Shown: positions 48,043 to 56,211 of the stretch, one piece after another | How positions within the stretch are numbered: the first letter of the stretch is position 1 | How the letters are laid out: each line of letters opens with the position of its first letter | NCBI GenBank assembly: GCA_052387815.1 | Contig: JBQTIU010000012.1 | Location: forward strand, 38,748-102,747 | Reading direction: 5' to 3' | DNA length: 64,000 bases | Origin: JBQTIU01 sp052387815 | GTDB taxonomy: Bacteria > Pseudomonadota > Alphaproteobacteria > CACIAM-22H2 | Notes under the pieces: generated by a model | What the model saw: the letters and a program-made list of their open reading frames with translations, nothing else | The model's database searches: none | What the model was told of the DNA's origin: nothing | Program-made: the position numbers and the translations under genes

Positions 48043-49209
48043 CTAGCCCTCCGTCTTCGGCCCCTCGATCTCGGCCAGGCGCCGGCGCGCGATTTCGCCG
48101 ACCTGCTTGGCGAGCGCGGGGTTGGCGTCCATGAAGGCGTGGAAGTCGCTCTTCTGCAAGACCAGGATCTTGCAGGGTGTGGTCGCGGTGACGGTGGCGG
48201 TCCGCCGGCGGTCGGCGATGAGCGCGATCTCGCCGAAGAAGTCCCCGGCGGCGAGCCCGACCTTGCGCGGCGCGAGGTCGACCTCGACCTCGCCGGCGAC
48301 GATGAAGAACATCGAATCCGCCACGTCGTCCTTGCGCACCAGGCGCTCGCCGGGCGCCGCCTGGCGGGTCCGCAGGAGGCCGGCGATGTCGGCGATCCGC
48401 TTGGCGTCGAGCACGCTGAAGAACGGCACGCTCGCCACCAGGTTCCAGGTGACGACGAACTCGCGCCGGCGGACCGCCTCGACGAAGGCCGAGGCGAGGA
48501 TGCCGACCGGCAGCGCGAACATGGCGAGGCCGAGCACCGCCGTGATCCCGCCCACGAGCTTCCCCCAGCCGGTCACTGGCGTCACGTCGCCGTAGCCGAC
48601 CGTGGTCAGGGTCACAATCCCCCACCACATGGCCTCGGGGATGCTCGCGTACTTGTCCGGTTGCGCCTCGCGCTCGAGGAGATAGACCACGGATGACTGG
48701 AAGACGAGGAGGACGAACATCAGCACGGCGGCGCTCGCCAGCATCCGGCGCTCGGTGCGGATCGCCTCGATCACAATCTCGAAGGCCGTCGAGAACCGCA
48801 GCAGCTTGAAAATCGGCACGATGTGGAGCCAGGCGAGATCGTACCCGAGGACGGCCTCGAGGAAGAACGGCGCGCAGGACAGGACGTCGACGATCCCCGC
48901 CACCGACACGAGGTAGGCGAATCGGGCGGCGCGCGGGCCGCGGCGCGCGTAGCGCTCGTCCTCGGCGGCGAGCCACAGCCGCAGGCCCCATTCCAGCGCG
49001 AAGCAGAAGGCGGCGAACAGCAGGATGCGGGCGAAGGCGGCGCGGTGCCAGTCCGACAGGCCGGGGAATGTTTCCACGACGGCGACCGTCACGCTCGCCA
49101 GTATGAGGGCGATCAACCCGGCCTCGAAGGCGGCCTTGGCCCGTCCCCCCTCGGCGGTGAACAGCGCCCGGTAGGCGCGCCGGCGCCGGCTTGTCCTCTC
49201 GCCCGGCAT
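48043..49209 (-). CDS. Cyclic nucleotide-gated potassium channel (MlotiK1-like)
   Basis: A 388-residue six-TM channel. The selectivity filter TTVGYGDVTP is at about 206-215; S4 has few basic residues (FKLLRFSTAFEIVIEAIRTERR), so gating is likely ligand-based. A C-terminal cNMP-binding domain (~265-370) shows GERLVRKDDVADSMFFIVAGEVEV, GDFFGEIALIADRRRTATVTA (phosphate cassette FGEIAL...RRTA). MlotiK1 has the same plan (355 aa). The ATG at 49209 overlaps the hyfI stop by 4 nt, so the channel is co-transcribed with the hydrogenase remnants. Confidence 0.92.
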   Translation of the reverse strand: MPGERTSRRRRAYRALFTAEGGRAKAAFEAGLIALILASVTVAVVETFPGLSDWHRAAFARILLFAAFCFALEWGLRLWLAAEDERYARRGPRAARFAYLVSVAGIVDVLSCAPFFLEAVLGYDLAWLHIVPIFKLLRFSTAFEIVIEAIRTERRMLASAAVLMFVLLVFQSSVVYLLEREAQPDKYASIPEAMWWGIVTLTTVGYGDVTPVTGWGKLVGGITAVLGLAMFALPVGILASAFVEAVRRREFVVTWNLVASVPFFSVLDAKRIADIAGLLRTRQAAPGERLVRKDDVADSMFFIVAGEVEVDLAPRKVGLAAGDFFGEIALIADRRRTATVTATTPCKILVLQKSDFHAFMDANPALAKQVGEIARRRLAEIEGPKTEG

Positions 49210-49751
49210 CAGGGGCCCACGCCCGGCGATTGCCGCCGCTCGCCGGTCGCGGCCCGTTCCAGGAGGGCGAGCAACCCTTCGAGAAGCTGGACCGGTGTTG
49301 GCGGGCAGCCGGCGATCTTGAGGTCGACGGGAATGGCGTTCTCGACCGCGCCGAGGCAAGCATAGCTGCCGGCGAAGATACCGCCCGAGCAGGCGCAGTC
49401 GCCGGCCGCCACCACCCATTTGGGTTCGGGCGTCGCCGCCCAGGTGCGCTTGAGGGCCTCGGCCATGTTGCGAGTCACGGGGCCGGTCACCAGCAGCACG
49501 TCGGCATGGCGCGGCGAGGCGACGAAGCGCAAGCCGAAGCGTTCGAGATCGTAATAGGGGTTGTGAAGCGCGTGGATTTCGAGCTCGCAGCCGTTGCACG
49601 ACCCGGCGTCGACGTGGCGGATCGACAGCGATCGGCCGAGCCGCGCGCGCGCTTCGCCCTCGAGGCGGGCGGCGAGCCCGGCGAAAGACGGGCGGGGCCC
49701 GCGCTCGGTCAGCGGCCCGCCGAGGACCGAGGCGGCAAGGATCTTCCACAT
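49209..49751 (-). CDS. hyfI: Hydrogenase-4-like small subunit / NuoB-family protein
   Basis: A 180-residue iron-sulfur subunit of the HyfI/HycG/NuoB family. Cluster ligands: GSCNGCELEIHAL (CxxC) near 51-61, the AGDCACSGGIF cysteine near 119, and GCPPTP near 149. This proximal [4Fe-4S] protein passes electrons to the large subunit in group-4 membrane hydrogenases and relatives. The frame is intact and starts 16 nt after the hyfG stop. Since the large subunit and most of the complex are lost next to it, it probably has no partner now. Confidence 0.88.
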   Translation of the reverse strand: MWKILAASVLGGPLTERGPRPSFAGLAARLEGEARARLGRSLSIRHVDAGSCNGCELEIHALHNPYYDLERFGLRFVASPRHADVLLVTGPVTRNMAEALKRTWAATPEPKWVVAAGDCACSGGIFAGSYACLGAVENAIPVDLKIAGCPPTPVQLLEGLLALLERAATGERRQSPGVGP

Positions 49752-49767
49752 GCCGGCGTTCGCCTCT

Positions 49768-49988
49768 CTAAAGATCGTGCCCCGAATAGGAGCAGTTGAA
49801 CGACTTGTTGCACAACGGGAAGTCGGCGACGATGTTGCCCTCGATCGCCGCCTCGAGCAGCGGCCATTGCAGCCACGAGGGATCGCGCGCATGGCAGCGC
49901 GCGATCGCGCCGTCGTCGTCGAGCCGCACCCAGGTGAGGATTTCGCCGCGGAAGCCTTCGACGAGCGCCATGCCCTCGCCGCCATCAC
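49768..49988 (-). pseudogene. hyfG: C-terminal fragment of hydrogenase-4-like large subunit (HyfG)
   Basis: About 70 codons in one frame: GMALVEGFRGEILTWV, RCHARDPSWLQWPLLEAAIEG, NIVADFPLCNKSFNCSYSGHDL split over the end, then TAG. This is the typical end of the HyfG/NuoD-like large subunit in alphaproteobacterial hydrogenase-4-type complexes. The N-terminal ~430 residues are missing. The upstream neighbour is directly hyfB sequence in another frame. The Cys-x5-Cys end differs from the DPCxxC of true NiFe hydrogenases, so the parent complex may have been a hydrogenase-related one. Confidence 0.85.
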
Positions 49989-50480
49989 GAAATAGACGAG
50001 GGCCGCGCGCGCGTTGTCCGGTTGGCGGTGATGGGCGAGCACCAGGAGCCACGACGACAGCGACATGAACTCCCAGGCGAGTAGGAACATGGAGGCGTCG
50101 TCGGCTACCAGCACCAGGTTCATCGCCGCAAGGAAGACCGGGAAGAAGGGTATGGCGCGCTCCGGCTCCGCGAGGTGGCGCACGTAGCCCAGCGCGTAGA
50201 CCGCGGCCGACCCGCCCACGAGATTGACCACGAGAAGGAACCAGGCGGAGAGCGCATCGAGGCGGAAATTCGCGGCGAGCCACGGCAGGCCGAGCGGCAG
50301 GGCGAGGCCGGACCCTTCCGATGGACCCGCCAACAGGAACCAAAGCCCCGCCGCGCCGGCGAGGGCGGAGGCCGCCAGGGCGCCGACATGGACGGCGTCG
50401 GCAGCGGCGCGGCCGCGCGCCGCGCCAACAACGCCCAACGCAAGAAAGAGAACGATTGCCGCGAGAATGGCGGTCAGCAT
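49988..50480 (-). pseudogene. hyfB: N-terminal fragment of hydrogenase-4-like membrane subunit (HyfB)
   Basis: About 163 codons of a NuoL/NuoM-like proton-translocating subunit: MLTAILAAIVLFLALG, LAANFRLDALSAWFLLVVNLVGGS, AVYALGYVRHL, VLVADDASMFLLAWEFMSLSSWLLVLAHHRQPDNARAALVYFVMA. The match stops abruptly at the junction with hyfG sequence near 49988, so about 500 residues with most membrane helices are gone. Translation would continue out of frame to 49209. GC content and codon use match the host, so this is a recent deletion or an assembly join. Confidence 0.85.
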
Positions 50481-50597
50481 CCGCGACCCTCGCGCGCGCG
50501 GCCCGCCCGGCTGGATGACAACTCGATCCCTCGATCCCCCGCTGGTGGGCGAGGCACTGGACATCCCGGCGCCGCCCCGAAAGCGGCGGCGATGATA

Positions 50598-51185
50598 TCA
50601 GGGAGCGCCGGCCGAGGGGAAGCCAGGCGGTCCCGCGACCGACGTCCCTTCGTAGATCGCGGCAAGCCCGATCTCGACATCGATCGCCGTCAAGCGGAGC
50701 GACTGTCCTGGATCGGTGAGCACCGCGTAGTCCCACCCCGCGGGGCGGCGCGTGTAAATCTCGACCCTTGGCTCGTCCTGCGAGACCAGGACGTAATGCG
50801 CGAGGCTCGGGATCGACTGGTAGTAAACCCACTTGCGGCTGCGGTCGAAATCCGCGGTCGAGCGCGACAGCACTTCGACGACGATCACGGGCTCGGGTAC
50901 GGCATCGGCCTTCGGCGCCACCTCGGCGCAGGTCACGACCAAGTCAGGATACATGATGGCGTCCGCCGCCACGACCTTTATGATCTCGAAAAACACCCGA
51001 CAGCGCCCGCCCCGCAACGCCGCGTGCAGCGCCGCGAAGAGGTTGCCCGAAATCGCGTTGTGGTCGGCCGTGCCGCCGACCATCATGCGGACGAACCCGT
51101 CCAGCCACTCGTAGCGGTCTTCCTGCGTCCTCTCCCAGGCGAGGAAGTCGGCGACCGACCAGGGTTTGGGTGCGACGTCCGGCAT
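50598..51185 (-). CDS. Uma2 family endonuclease-like protein (DUF820)
   Basis: A 195-residue PD-(D/E)XK-fold protein of the Uma2 family. Motif pieces: YEWLDGFVRMMVGGT, ISGNLFAALHAAL, YPDLVVTC (the catalytic D), PVIVVEVLSRSTADFDRSRKWVYYQSIPSLAHYVLVSQDEPRVEIY (E-V-x-S and the K) split around the centre, and a final GLAAIYEG. The family is abundant in cyanobacteria and some proteobacteria and is a suspected nuclease of mobile or defence type; no function is established. The ATG at 51185 gives the usual start. Confidence 0.88.
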   Translation of the reverse strand: MPDVAPKPWSVADFLAWERTQEDRYEWLDGFVRMMVGGTADHNAISGNLFAALHAALRGGRCRVFFEIIKVVAADAIMYPDLVVTCAEVAPKADAVPEPVIVVEVLSRSTADFDRSRKWVYYQSIPSLAHYVLVSQDEPRVEIYTRRPAGWDYAVLTDPGQSLRLTAIDVEIGLAAIYEGTSVAGPPGFPSAGAP

Positions 51186-51233
51186 GCCCGCATAATAGCC
51201 GAAAAAGGCGCCGCCCGAAATGGGCCTCAAGCC

Positions 51234-52781
51234 TTAGATCCGGCGCCCGGTCCCCTGCCAGTAGGGCTCGCGCAGCAGGTTCTTCTGGATCTTGCCGACC
51301 GCGGTCTTGGGCAGGCGATCGGCGAGCTTGACCAGCCGCGGCCGCTTGTGGCGGGCGATTGCGCCGGCGACGAACTCGATCAGCTCCTCGGGCGTGGCCG
51401 ACAGCCCGTGGCGCAACACCACATGGGCCGCGGGCACTTCGCCCAGGCGCTGGTCGGGGATGCCGAACACGGCGCATTCGGCGACCGCCGGATGCCGGAA
51501 CAGTACGTTCTCGATCTCCGACGGGTAGATGTTCTCGCCGCCCGAAATCAACATGTCCTTGGAGCGGTCGACCAGGGTGATGAATCCGTCGCCGTCGCGA
51601 AATCCGAGATCGCCGGTCGCCAGCCAGCCCTCGCCGATTCTGAACAGGGCCGCGGTCTGTTCGGGCTCGCCCCAGTATTCCTTGAGGAGATGCGGGCCGC
51701 GGGTCACCACCTCGCCGACCCCGCCCGCCTTGACCTCGCGGCCCTGCTTATCGACGATCCGAACCTCGACATTGTGCGCCGGCCGGCCGACGCTGGCGCG
51801 CTTGTCGTGGGGATGGAAGGGGCGGCGGACGGTCATCGGCCCGGTCTCCGAGGAGCCGTAATTCTCGGTGAACGCGACGTGCGGCAGGGCCGCGCGCAGG
51901 CGGTCGTAAAGGGCGACCGGCATCGGCGAGGCGGCGTAATGGATGTGCCGCAGGCTCTTGAGCCGTTCGGCCGCGAAGGCGGGATGGACGAGGAGGTCGG
52001 AGAGCTGGGTGGGCACGAGGAGCGCCGCGCTCGCCCCGTGGCGCTCGACGAGCTCGATGAACCGTCCCGCATCCCAGCCCTGCAGCAGGACGCAGGTGCA
52101 GCCGAGCATGATCGAGGGTTGCAACCACACGAACAAGCCGGCGGCGTGGAACAGCGGGGTGGCGACCAGCGACACATCGCGCTCGTCGAGCCCGAACTCG
52201 ACGGCGCAGGTGACGGCGGTCGCATAGCGGGCCCGGTGCGTGACCAGCACCGCCTTGGGAAACCCGGTCGTGCCGCCGGTGAAGTTCATCGCCTGCGGAT
52301 CGGTGTCGGCGAGGTCGAGCGCGGGCGGCCGCCCGGCCCCCAGCGCCATGAAATCGTCGAAGGAGATCGACCCCGGTCCGGGCTCGCCCGTGACGGGACC
52401 GAGGGCGACCAAGTGGCGAAGCGAAGCCTGCCGGCGCGCCAGCCCGACCGTGGTGCCGGCCTCGCCCCAAAAGACCAGCGCCTCGGCGCCGGTCTTCCCC
52501 AGCATGTAGGCGACCTCGCCGGGCGTGGCGCGGGTCGAGACGGTGGCGAGGATCACGCCGGCCCGCGCCGCGCCCCAATAGACGATCGGAAACTCGAGCA
52601 GGTTGGGGGCGAGGATCGCCAGCCGCGCGCCCTTTTCCAGCCCCAGGGCGGCGATCGCGCCGGCGCACGAATTGGCCCGGCGGTCGAGCTCGGCGAACGA
52701 GAGGCGCCGGCCGCCCTCGATGAGCGCGGTTTTGTCCGGCAGCCGCGCCGCGGCAAAGCGGAGGATTTCGCCGGCCAGCAT
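51234..52781 (-). CDS. Acyl/aryl-CoA ligase (AMP-binding)
   Basis: A 515-residue ANL-superfamily ligase. The adenylation motif A3 is NFTGGTTGFPKAVLVTH near 168-184; A5 is FTENYGSSETGP near 303; A7/A8 are WLATGDLGFRDGDGFITLVDRSKDMLISGGENIYPSEIE in pieces; the catalytic lysine lies in LPKTAVGKIQKNLLRE near 503. It joins an acid to CoA with ATP. Its place beside a MarR gene and a divergent gentisate-forming cluster suggests an aromatic acid (for example a hydroxybenzoate) rather than a fatty acid. It starts 5 nt from the MarR gene. Confidence 0.9.
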   Translation of the reverse strand: MLAGEILRFAAARLPDKTALIEGGRRLSFAELDRRANSCAGAIAALGLEKGARLAILAPNLLEFPIVYWGAARAGVILATVSTRATPGEVAYMLGKTGAEALVFWGEAGTTVGLARRQASLRHLVALGPVTGEPGPGSISFDDFMALGAGRPPALDLADTDPQAMNFTGGTTGFPKAVLVTHRARYATAVTCAVEFGLDERDVSLVATPLFHAAGLFVWLQPSIMLGCTCVLLQGWDAGRFIELVERHGASAALLVPTQLSDLLVHPAFAAERLKSLRHIHYAASPMPVALYDRLRAALPHVAFTENYGSSETGPMTVRRPFHPHDKRASVGRPAHNVEVRIVDKQGREVKAGGVGEVVTRGPHLLKEYWGEPEQTAALFRIGEGWLATGDLGFRDGDGFITLVDRSKDMLISGGENIYPSEIENVLFRHPAVAECAVFGIPDQRLGEVPAAHVVLRHGLSATPEELIEFVAGAIARHKRPRLVKLADRLPKTAVGKIQKNLLREPYWQGTGRRI

Positions 52782-52786
52782 CGCCT

Positions 52787-53281
52787 TCAGCCGGCGGCGA
52801 CCCGCGCCAGCAGGGCCATCAGCGCGCGCCGCTCGGCCGGCAAGAGCCGGGCGAGGATGCGCCGCTCGTGGGCTTGGACCCGCACCCCCAGCCGGTCGAG
52901 GAGCGCCCGGCCCGCCTCGCTCAGCTCCAAGGCGTGCGCCCGGCGGTCCCGCGCGCAGGGCCCGCGGCGCACCAGCCCGTGCCGCTGCAGCCGGTCGACC
53001 AAGGGCACGACCGAGGAGCGGTCGATGCCGAGCGCCCGGCCGAGCTCGGTTTGACTCAAGCCGCGGTTGGCCGCGATCAGCACCAAGGCGCCGAACTGGC
53101 CGGGCGTCACGTCGAGGCCGCGCATGGCGGCGGCGAAATCCTGGAATACGCGGACCTGCGCCCGGCGCAACGTGTAGCCGAGCAGGCCCGGCAAAAGGTC
53201 GAAGTCGAGCCGCCTCGGCCCGGCCTGCCGCAAGCTGCCGTCGGATTTGCGCGCGATGCCGGCCCGGGGAGGAACAGTCAT
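52787..53281 (-). CDS. MarR family transcriptional regulator
   Basis: A 164-residue winged-helix regulator. LGYTLRRAQVRVFQDFAAAM is the dimerisation helix; VTPGQFGALVLIAANRGLSQTELGRALGIDRSSVVPLVDRLQRHGLVRRGPCARDRRAHALELSEAG (wing DRRAHAL) is split over residues 64-130. Members near aromatic-CoA genes (BadR-, HcaR-like) are repressors released by the aryl-CoA. A perfect operator-like palindrome and a promoter lie just upstream in the divergent gap. The ATG at 53281 follows GAGGAAC. Confidence 0.92.
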   Translation of the reverse strand: MTVPPRAGIARKSDGSLRQAGPRRLDFDLLPGLLGYTLRRAQVRVFQDFAAAMRGLDVTPGQFGALVLIAANRGLSQTELGRALGIDRSSVVPLVDRLQRHGLVRRGPCARDRRAHALELSEAGRALLDRLGVRVQAHERRILARLLPAERRALMALLARVAAG

Positions 53282-53297
53282 GGGGGTTGCGCGGCCG

Positions 53298-53318
53298 ATT
53301 GTTTGAGTGGCAAACAAT
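53298..53318. promoter_or_regulatory. MarR operator in the divergent intergenic region
   Basis: ATTGTTTG (53298-53305), AGTGG, CAAACAAT (53311-53318): perfect 8-bp arms. A second AATTTG/CAAATT inverted repeat (53316-53336) follows. The site touches the -35 box of the rightward promoter, so a bound MarR would block it. Confidence 0.7.
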
Positions 53319-53348
53319 TTGACGAGCCAACAAATTACCCCATATCCT
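53319..53348 (+). promoter_or_regulatory. Promoter of the aromatic degradation operon
   Basis: TTGACG (53319-53324), 18-nt spacer, TATCCT (53343-53348). The start is expected near 53355, about 19 nt before the reductase ATG. Confidence 0.6.
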
Positions 53349-53373
53349 GATCGGGCGCCACCAAGAGCGGCCC

Positions 53374-54405
53374 ATGAGTTTTTCCGTCAGCCTCGGCCAA
53401 TTCGGGACGACGCTCGCGCTCGAGATGGGCGAGACCATCCTCGAGGCCGCGCTGGCGCGCGATCTCCCCTTCCCGCATGGCTGCCGGTCGGGGAATTGCG
53501 GCGCCTGCAAGTCGGAGCTGATCTCGGGCGAGGTCGAGATGTCGCCCTATTCCGAGTTCGCGCTCACCGAGGCCGAGCGGGCGGGCGGGCTCATCCTCGC
53601 CTGCCGGGCGGTGCCGTGGAGCGACTGCGAGGTGCGGTTCCTCGAGGCCGATGAAACGGTGGCCCACCCGCTGCGCCATCTGGTCTGCGAAGTCATCGGG
53701 CTTGAGCGCGCGACCCACGACATCCGCGTCCTAAGCCTCCGAATCCGGTCCGGTGGGCCGTTCAGCTTTTCGGCCGGCCAGTACGCCAGCCTCGAATTCC
53801 CTGGCCTGCCGCCGCGCGACTTTTCGATGGCCAACCGTCCCGACGTGGAGGAGCTCGAATTCCACATCCGCCTCCTGCCCGGCGGCGCGGTGACGCCCTT
53901 CATCGCCGACCGGCTCAGGCGCGCAGACCGAGTCAAAGTGGTGGGTCCCTACGGCACCTCGTATCTTCGCGACCAGCACACCGGGCCGATCGTGGCGCTG
54001 GCCGGCGGATCGGGCTTGGCGCCGATCAAGTCGATCGTCGAGACGGCGCTGGGGCGCGGCATGCGCCAGCCGATGAAGCTCTATTTCGGCGTCCGCGCCG
54101 AGCGCGACCTCTACCTCGAGGACTATTTTCGCGCGCTCGCCGCCCACCACCCCAATCTCGCCTTCGTGCCGGTCCTGTCGGAGCCCGACGCTCCGACCCG
54201 ACGCCGGACCGGATTCCTGGTCGATATCGTGCGACAGGATTTCGCCAATCTCGACGGCGCCAAGGCCTATCTCGCCGGCCCGCCGATCATGGTCGAAACC
54301 TGCGTGCCGGCGCTCTTGAACCTCGAGGTGCGCCAGCAGGACTGCCACGCCGACGCCTTCTACACCGAGGCCGAGAAGGCGCGGCTTGGGGCGATCTCGT
54401 CATGA
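53374..54405 (+). CDS. Ferredoxin-NAD(P)H reductase of a multicomponent oxygenase
   Basis: A 343-residue electron-transfer protein. The N-terminal plant-type [2Fe-2S] ferredoxin (1-90) has CRSGNCGACKSEL and a fourth Cys in LACRAV; the FAD domain has RDFSMANRP (RxYS-type, here RDFS); the NAD domain has ALAGGSGLAPIKSIVE and ends in YLAGPPIMVE. It matches phenol-hydroxylase- and benzoate-dioxygenase-type reductases and should feed electrons from NAD(P)H to the di-iron oxygenase two genes on. Confidence 0.92.
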   Translation: MSFSVSLGQFGTTLALEMGETILEAALARDLPFPHGCRSGNCGACKSELISGEVEMSPYSEFALTEAERAGGLILACRAVPWSDCEVRFLEADETVAHPLRHLVCEVIGLERATHDIRVLSLRIRSGGPFSFSAGQYASLEFPGLPPRDFSMANRPDVEELEFHIRLLPGGAVTPFIADRLRRADRVKVVGPYGTSYLRDQHTGPIVALAGGSGLAPIKSIVETALGRGMRQPMKLYFGVRAERDLYLEDYFRALAAHHPNLAFVPVLSEPDAPTRRRTGFLVDIVRQDFANLDGAKAYLAGPPIMVETCVPALLNLEVRQQDCHADAFYTEAEKARLGAISS

Positions 54406-54433
54406 CCGGGATCGGCAGGACAGGAGGGCGGGC

Positions 54434-55378
54434 GTGAGCGGCGCGCTCGCGGGCCATGTGGCGCTGATCACCGGCGCCGCCCAGGGCATCGGCCGCGCCA
54501 TCGCCGAGGAACTGGTGTGCGAGGGCGCGCGCGTCGTGCTGGCCGATCCCGGCACCGGCATCGACGGGCTGGGCGCCGACCCCCGCCTCGTCCACGCGGC
54601 GGCCGCCGCGCTCGGCGAAGCCGCCCTCCCCTTCCCCGACAGCATCGCCAGCCCGTCGGCCGCGCACGCCGCCGTCGGCCTGGCGCTGACGCGCTTCGGC
54701 GGGCTCGATATCGTGGTCAACAACGCCGCCATCCTGCGCGACGCCTTCATCTTCAAGCTCGATCCCGGCGACTTCGAGGCGGTGATCCGCACCGACTTGA
54801 CCGCGGCGGCATTCGTGACCGCCGCCGCCTGCCCGATCCTGCGCGAGCAGGCCAAGAGCGGGCGCGGCGCCGCGCCGGGCGGCGCCTACGGCTGGGGCCG
54901 GATCGTCAACATCATCTCGACCGCCGGCCTCTACGGGAATTACGGGCAGGCGGCCTATGCCGCCGCCAAGGCCGGGCTGGTCGGCTTGATGCGCGTGACC
55001 GCGCTCGACATGGCGCGCTCGGGCGTCACCGCCAACGCCGTGGCACCTTTCGCCGCCACCCGCGTCACCCGCTCGATCAAGCCCGCCAACGAGGCCCAGG
55101 CCCTCTACAGGGAGCGGGCGATGAAGGTGCCGGCGGCGCCCGTGGCGCGCTTCGTCGCCTATCTCGCTACGCCGGCGGCCCACGGCGTCTCGGGGCAGGT
55201 ATTCGGCGTGCGCGGCCGCGAGGTGTTCCTGTTCTCGCAAAGCCGGCCGATCGCCCGCGCGCAAAGCGCCGAGGCGACGACCGAGGCGATCGCCGCCCTG
55301 GTGGAGCGCGAGTTCGCCCCTCAATTCACCCCCTTGTCGACCGACCTCGAGGCCTTCAGCACCGAACCGATCGTCTGA
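54434..55378 (+). CDS. SDR dehydrogenase of MFE-2/hydroxyacyl-CoA type
   Basis: A 314-residue SDR. LITGAAQGIGRAIAEEL near 11-27, an acidic residue after strand 2 (LADPGTG), NNAAILRDAFIFKL near 95, catalytic Ser in NIISTAGLYGNYGQAAYAAAKAGLVGL with YxxxK, and a C-terminal extension to 314. The LRDxxFxKL pattern is like the dehydrogenase of peroxisomal multifunctional enzyme 2 and its bacterial relatives that act on hydroxyacyl-CoA thioesters. GTG start with GGAGGG 5 nt upstream. Third in the MarR-controlled divergent unit. Confidence 0.9.
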   Translation: MSGALAGHVALITGAAQGIGRAIAEELVCEGARVVLADPGTGIDGLGADPRLVHAAAAALGEAALPFPDSIASPSAAHAAVGLALTRFGGLDIVVNNAAILRDAFIFKLDPGDFEAVIRTDLTAAAFVTAAACPILREQAKSGRGAAPGGAYGWGRIVNIISTAGLYGNYGQAAYAAAKAGLVGLMRVTALDMARSGVTANAVAPFAATRVTRSIKPANEAQALYRERAMKVPAAPVARFVAYLATPAAHGVSGQVFGVRGREVFLFSQSRPIARAQSAEATTEAIAALVEREFAPQFTPLSTDLEAFSTEPIV

Positions 55379-55391
55379 CCGGAGAGACCCC

Positions 55392-56108
55392 ATGACCATT
55401 CACCCCAAACCGCACGTCAAGACGTGCGCCGAGCTCAAGGACCAACCCGAGGAATACCGCATCGCCTGCGAGAAGCTGGTGATCAGCCACGCGATCAACG
55501 AGCTCTATGGCGCGCGCACGTTCGACGAGCCGGCCGTGGCGCTCGCCCCCAGCCCCTACGCCAAGTGGCAGACCTGCCGGGTGGCGATGGAAGAGTTCGG
55601 TCACCATGTCCGCTTCTTCGACCTTGGCCGCGAGATGGGAATCGCGGCCGAGCGCATGCTGCCCGAGAAGACCGCCAAGCGGCCGCTGTCGATTTTCGAG
55701 CATCCGCTCAAGACCTGGGAGGAGTTCGTCGCCATCAAGCTCCTCGGCGACCTCGCCGAGGTCCTGCAGGTCGAAGACCTCTTGCATTGCAGCTTCCACC
55801 CGTTGCGCAACCTCGCCCGCATGACCATGCCCGAGGAGCGTTTTCACGCCCAGTTCGGGATCGATTTCGGCCGCGAGCTCGTCAATACGCCCGACGGCAG
55901 GAAGCGCCTGCAGGCGGCGGTCGATCGCATCTTCCCGACCCTGCCGGCCTTCTTCGGCGCGCCGCGTTCGAAGAACAACGAGATTTTCCGCAAATGGGCG
56001 CTCAAGGTGCGGACCAACGAGGAGATGCGGGCCGACTACATATCGCGCGCTCACCAGGCGGCCGCCAAGCTCGGGCTCACCTTGCCGAAGCTCGCCGCGG
56101 CGACCTGA
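55392..56108 (+). CDS. PaaA-like di-iron oxygenase subunit
   Basis: A 238-residue ferritin-like protein of the 'phenylacetic acid catabolic protein' family. The four-helix di-iron ligand set is visible: Glu in ISHAINELYGARTF near 38, E-x-x-H in VAMEEFGHHVRF near 72-75, Glu in LGDLAEVLQVEDLL, and E-x-x-H in PEERFHAQFG near 148. PaaA is the active subunit of phenylacetyl-CoA epoxidase and normally binds an inactive PaaC; no PaaC, PaaB or PaaD gene is present. It may work on an aryl-CoA with the upstream reductase. GGAGAG precedes the ATG. Confidence 0.82.
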   Translation: MTIHPKPHVKTCAELKDQPEEYRIACEKLVISHAINELYGARTFDEPAVALAPSPYAKWQTCRVAMEEFGHHVRFFDLGREMGIAAERMLPEKTAKRPLSIFEHPLKTWEEFVAIKLLGDLAEVLQVEDLLHCSFHPLRNLARMTMPEERFHAQFGIDFGRELVNTPDGRKRLQAAVDRIFPTLPAFFGAPRSKNNEIFRKWALKVRTNEEMRADYISRAHQAAAKLGLTLPKLAAAT

Positions 56109-56211
56109 CACGAATTTTTCCGTTCGGCGGGGCGTCCGCACGACTTCGCTTCCGGCCCAAGCCGGGATCGGGTGTATACTGTCGCGGCGCGGCCGCAAGG
56201 AGGATCGAGCG

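Noticed and set aside
50175..53054. Very long open frame on the plus strand across the Uma2, CoA ligase and MarR genes
   Set aside because: It is antisense to three well-recognised genes, its translation is low-complexity R/G/A/D-rich, and high GC makes such frames common.
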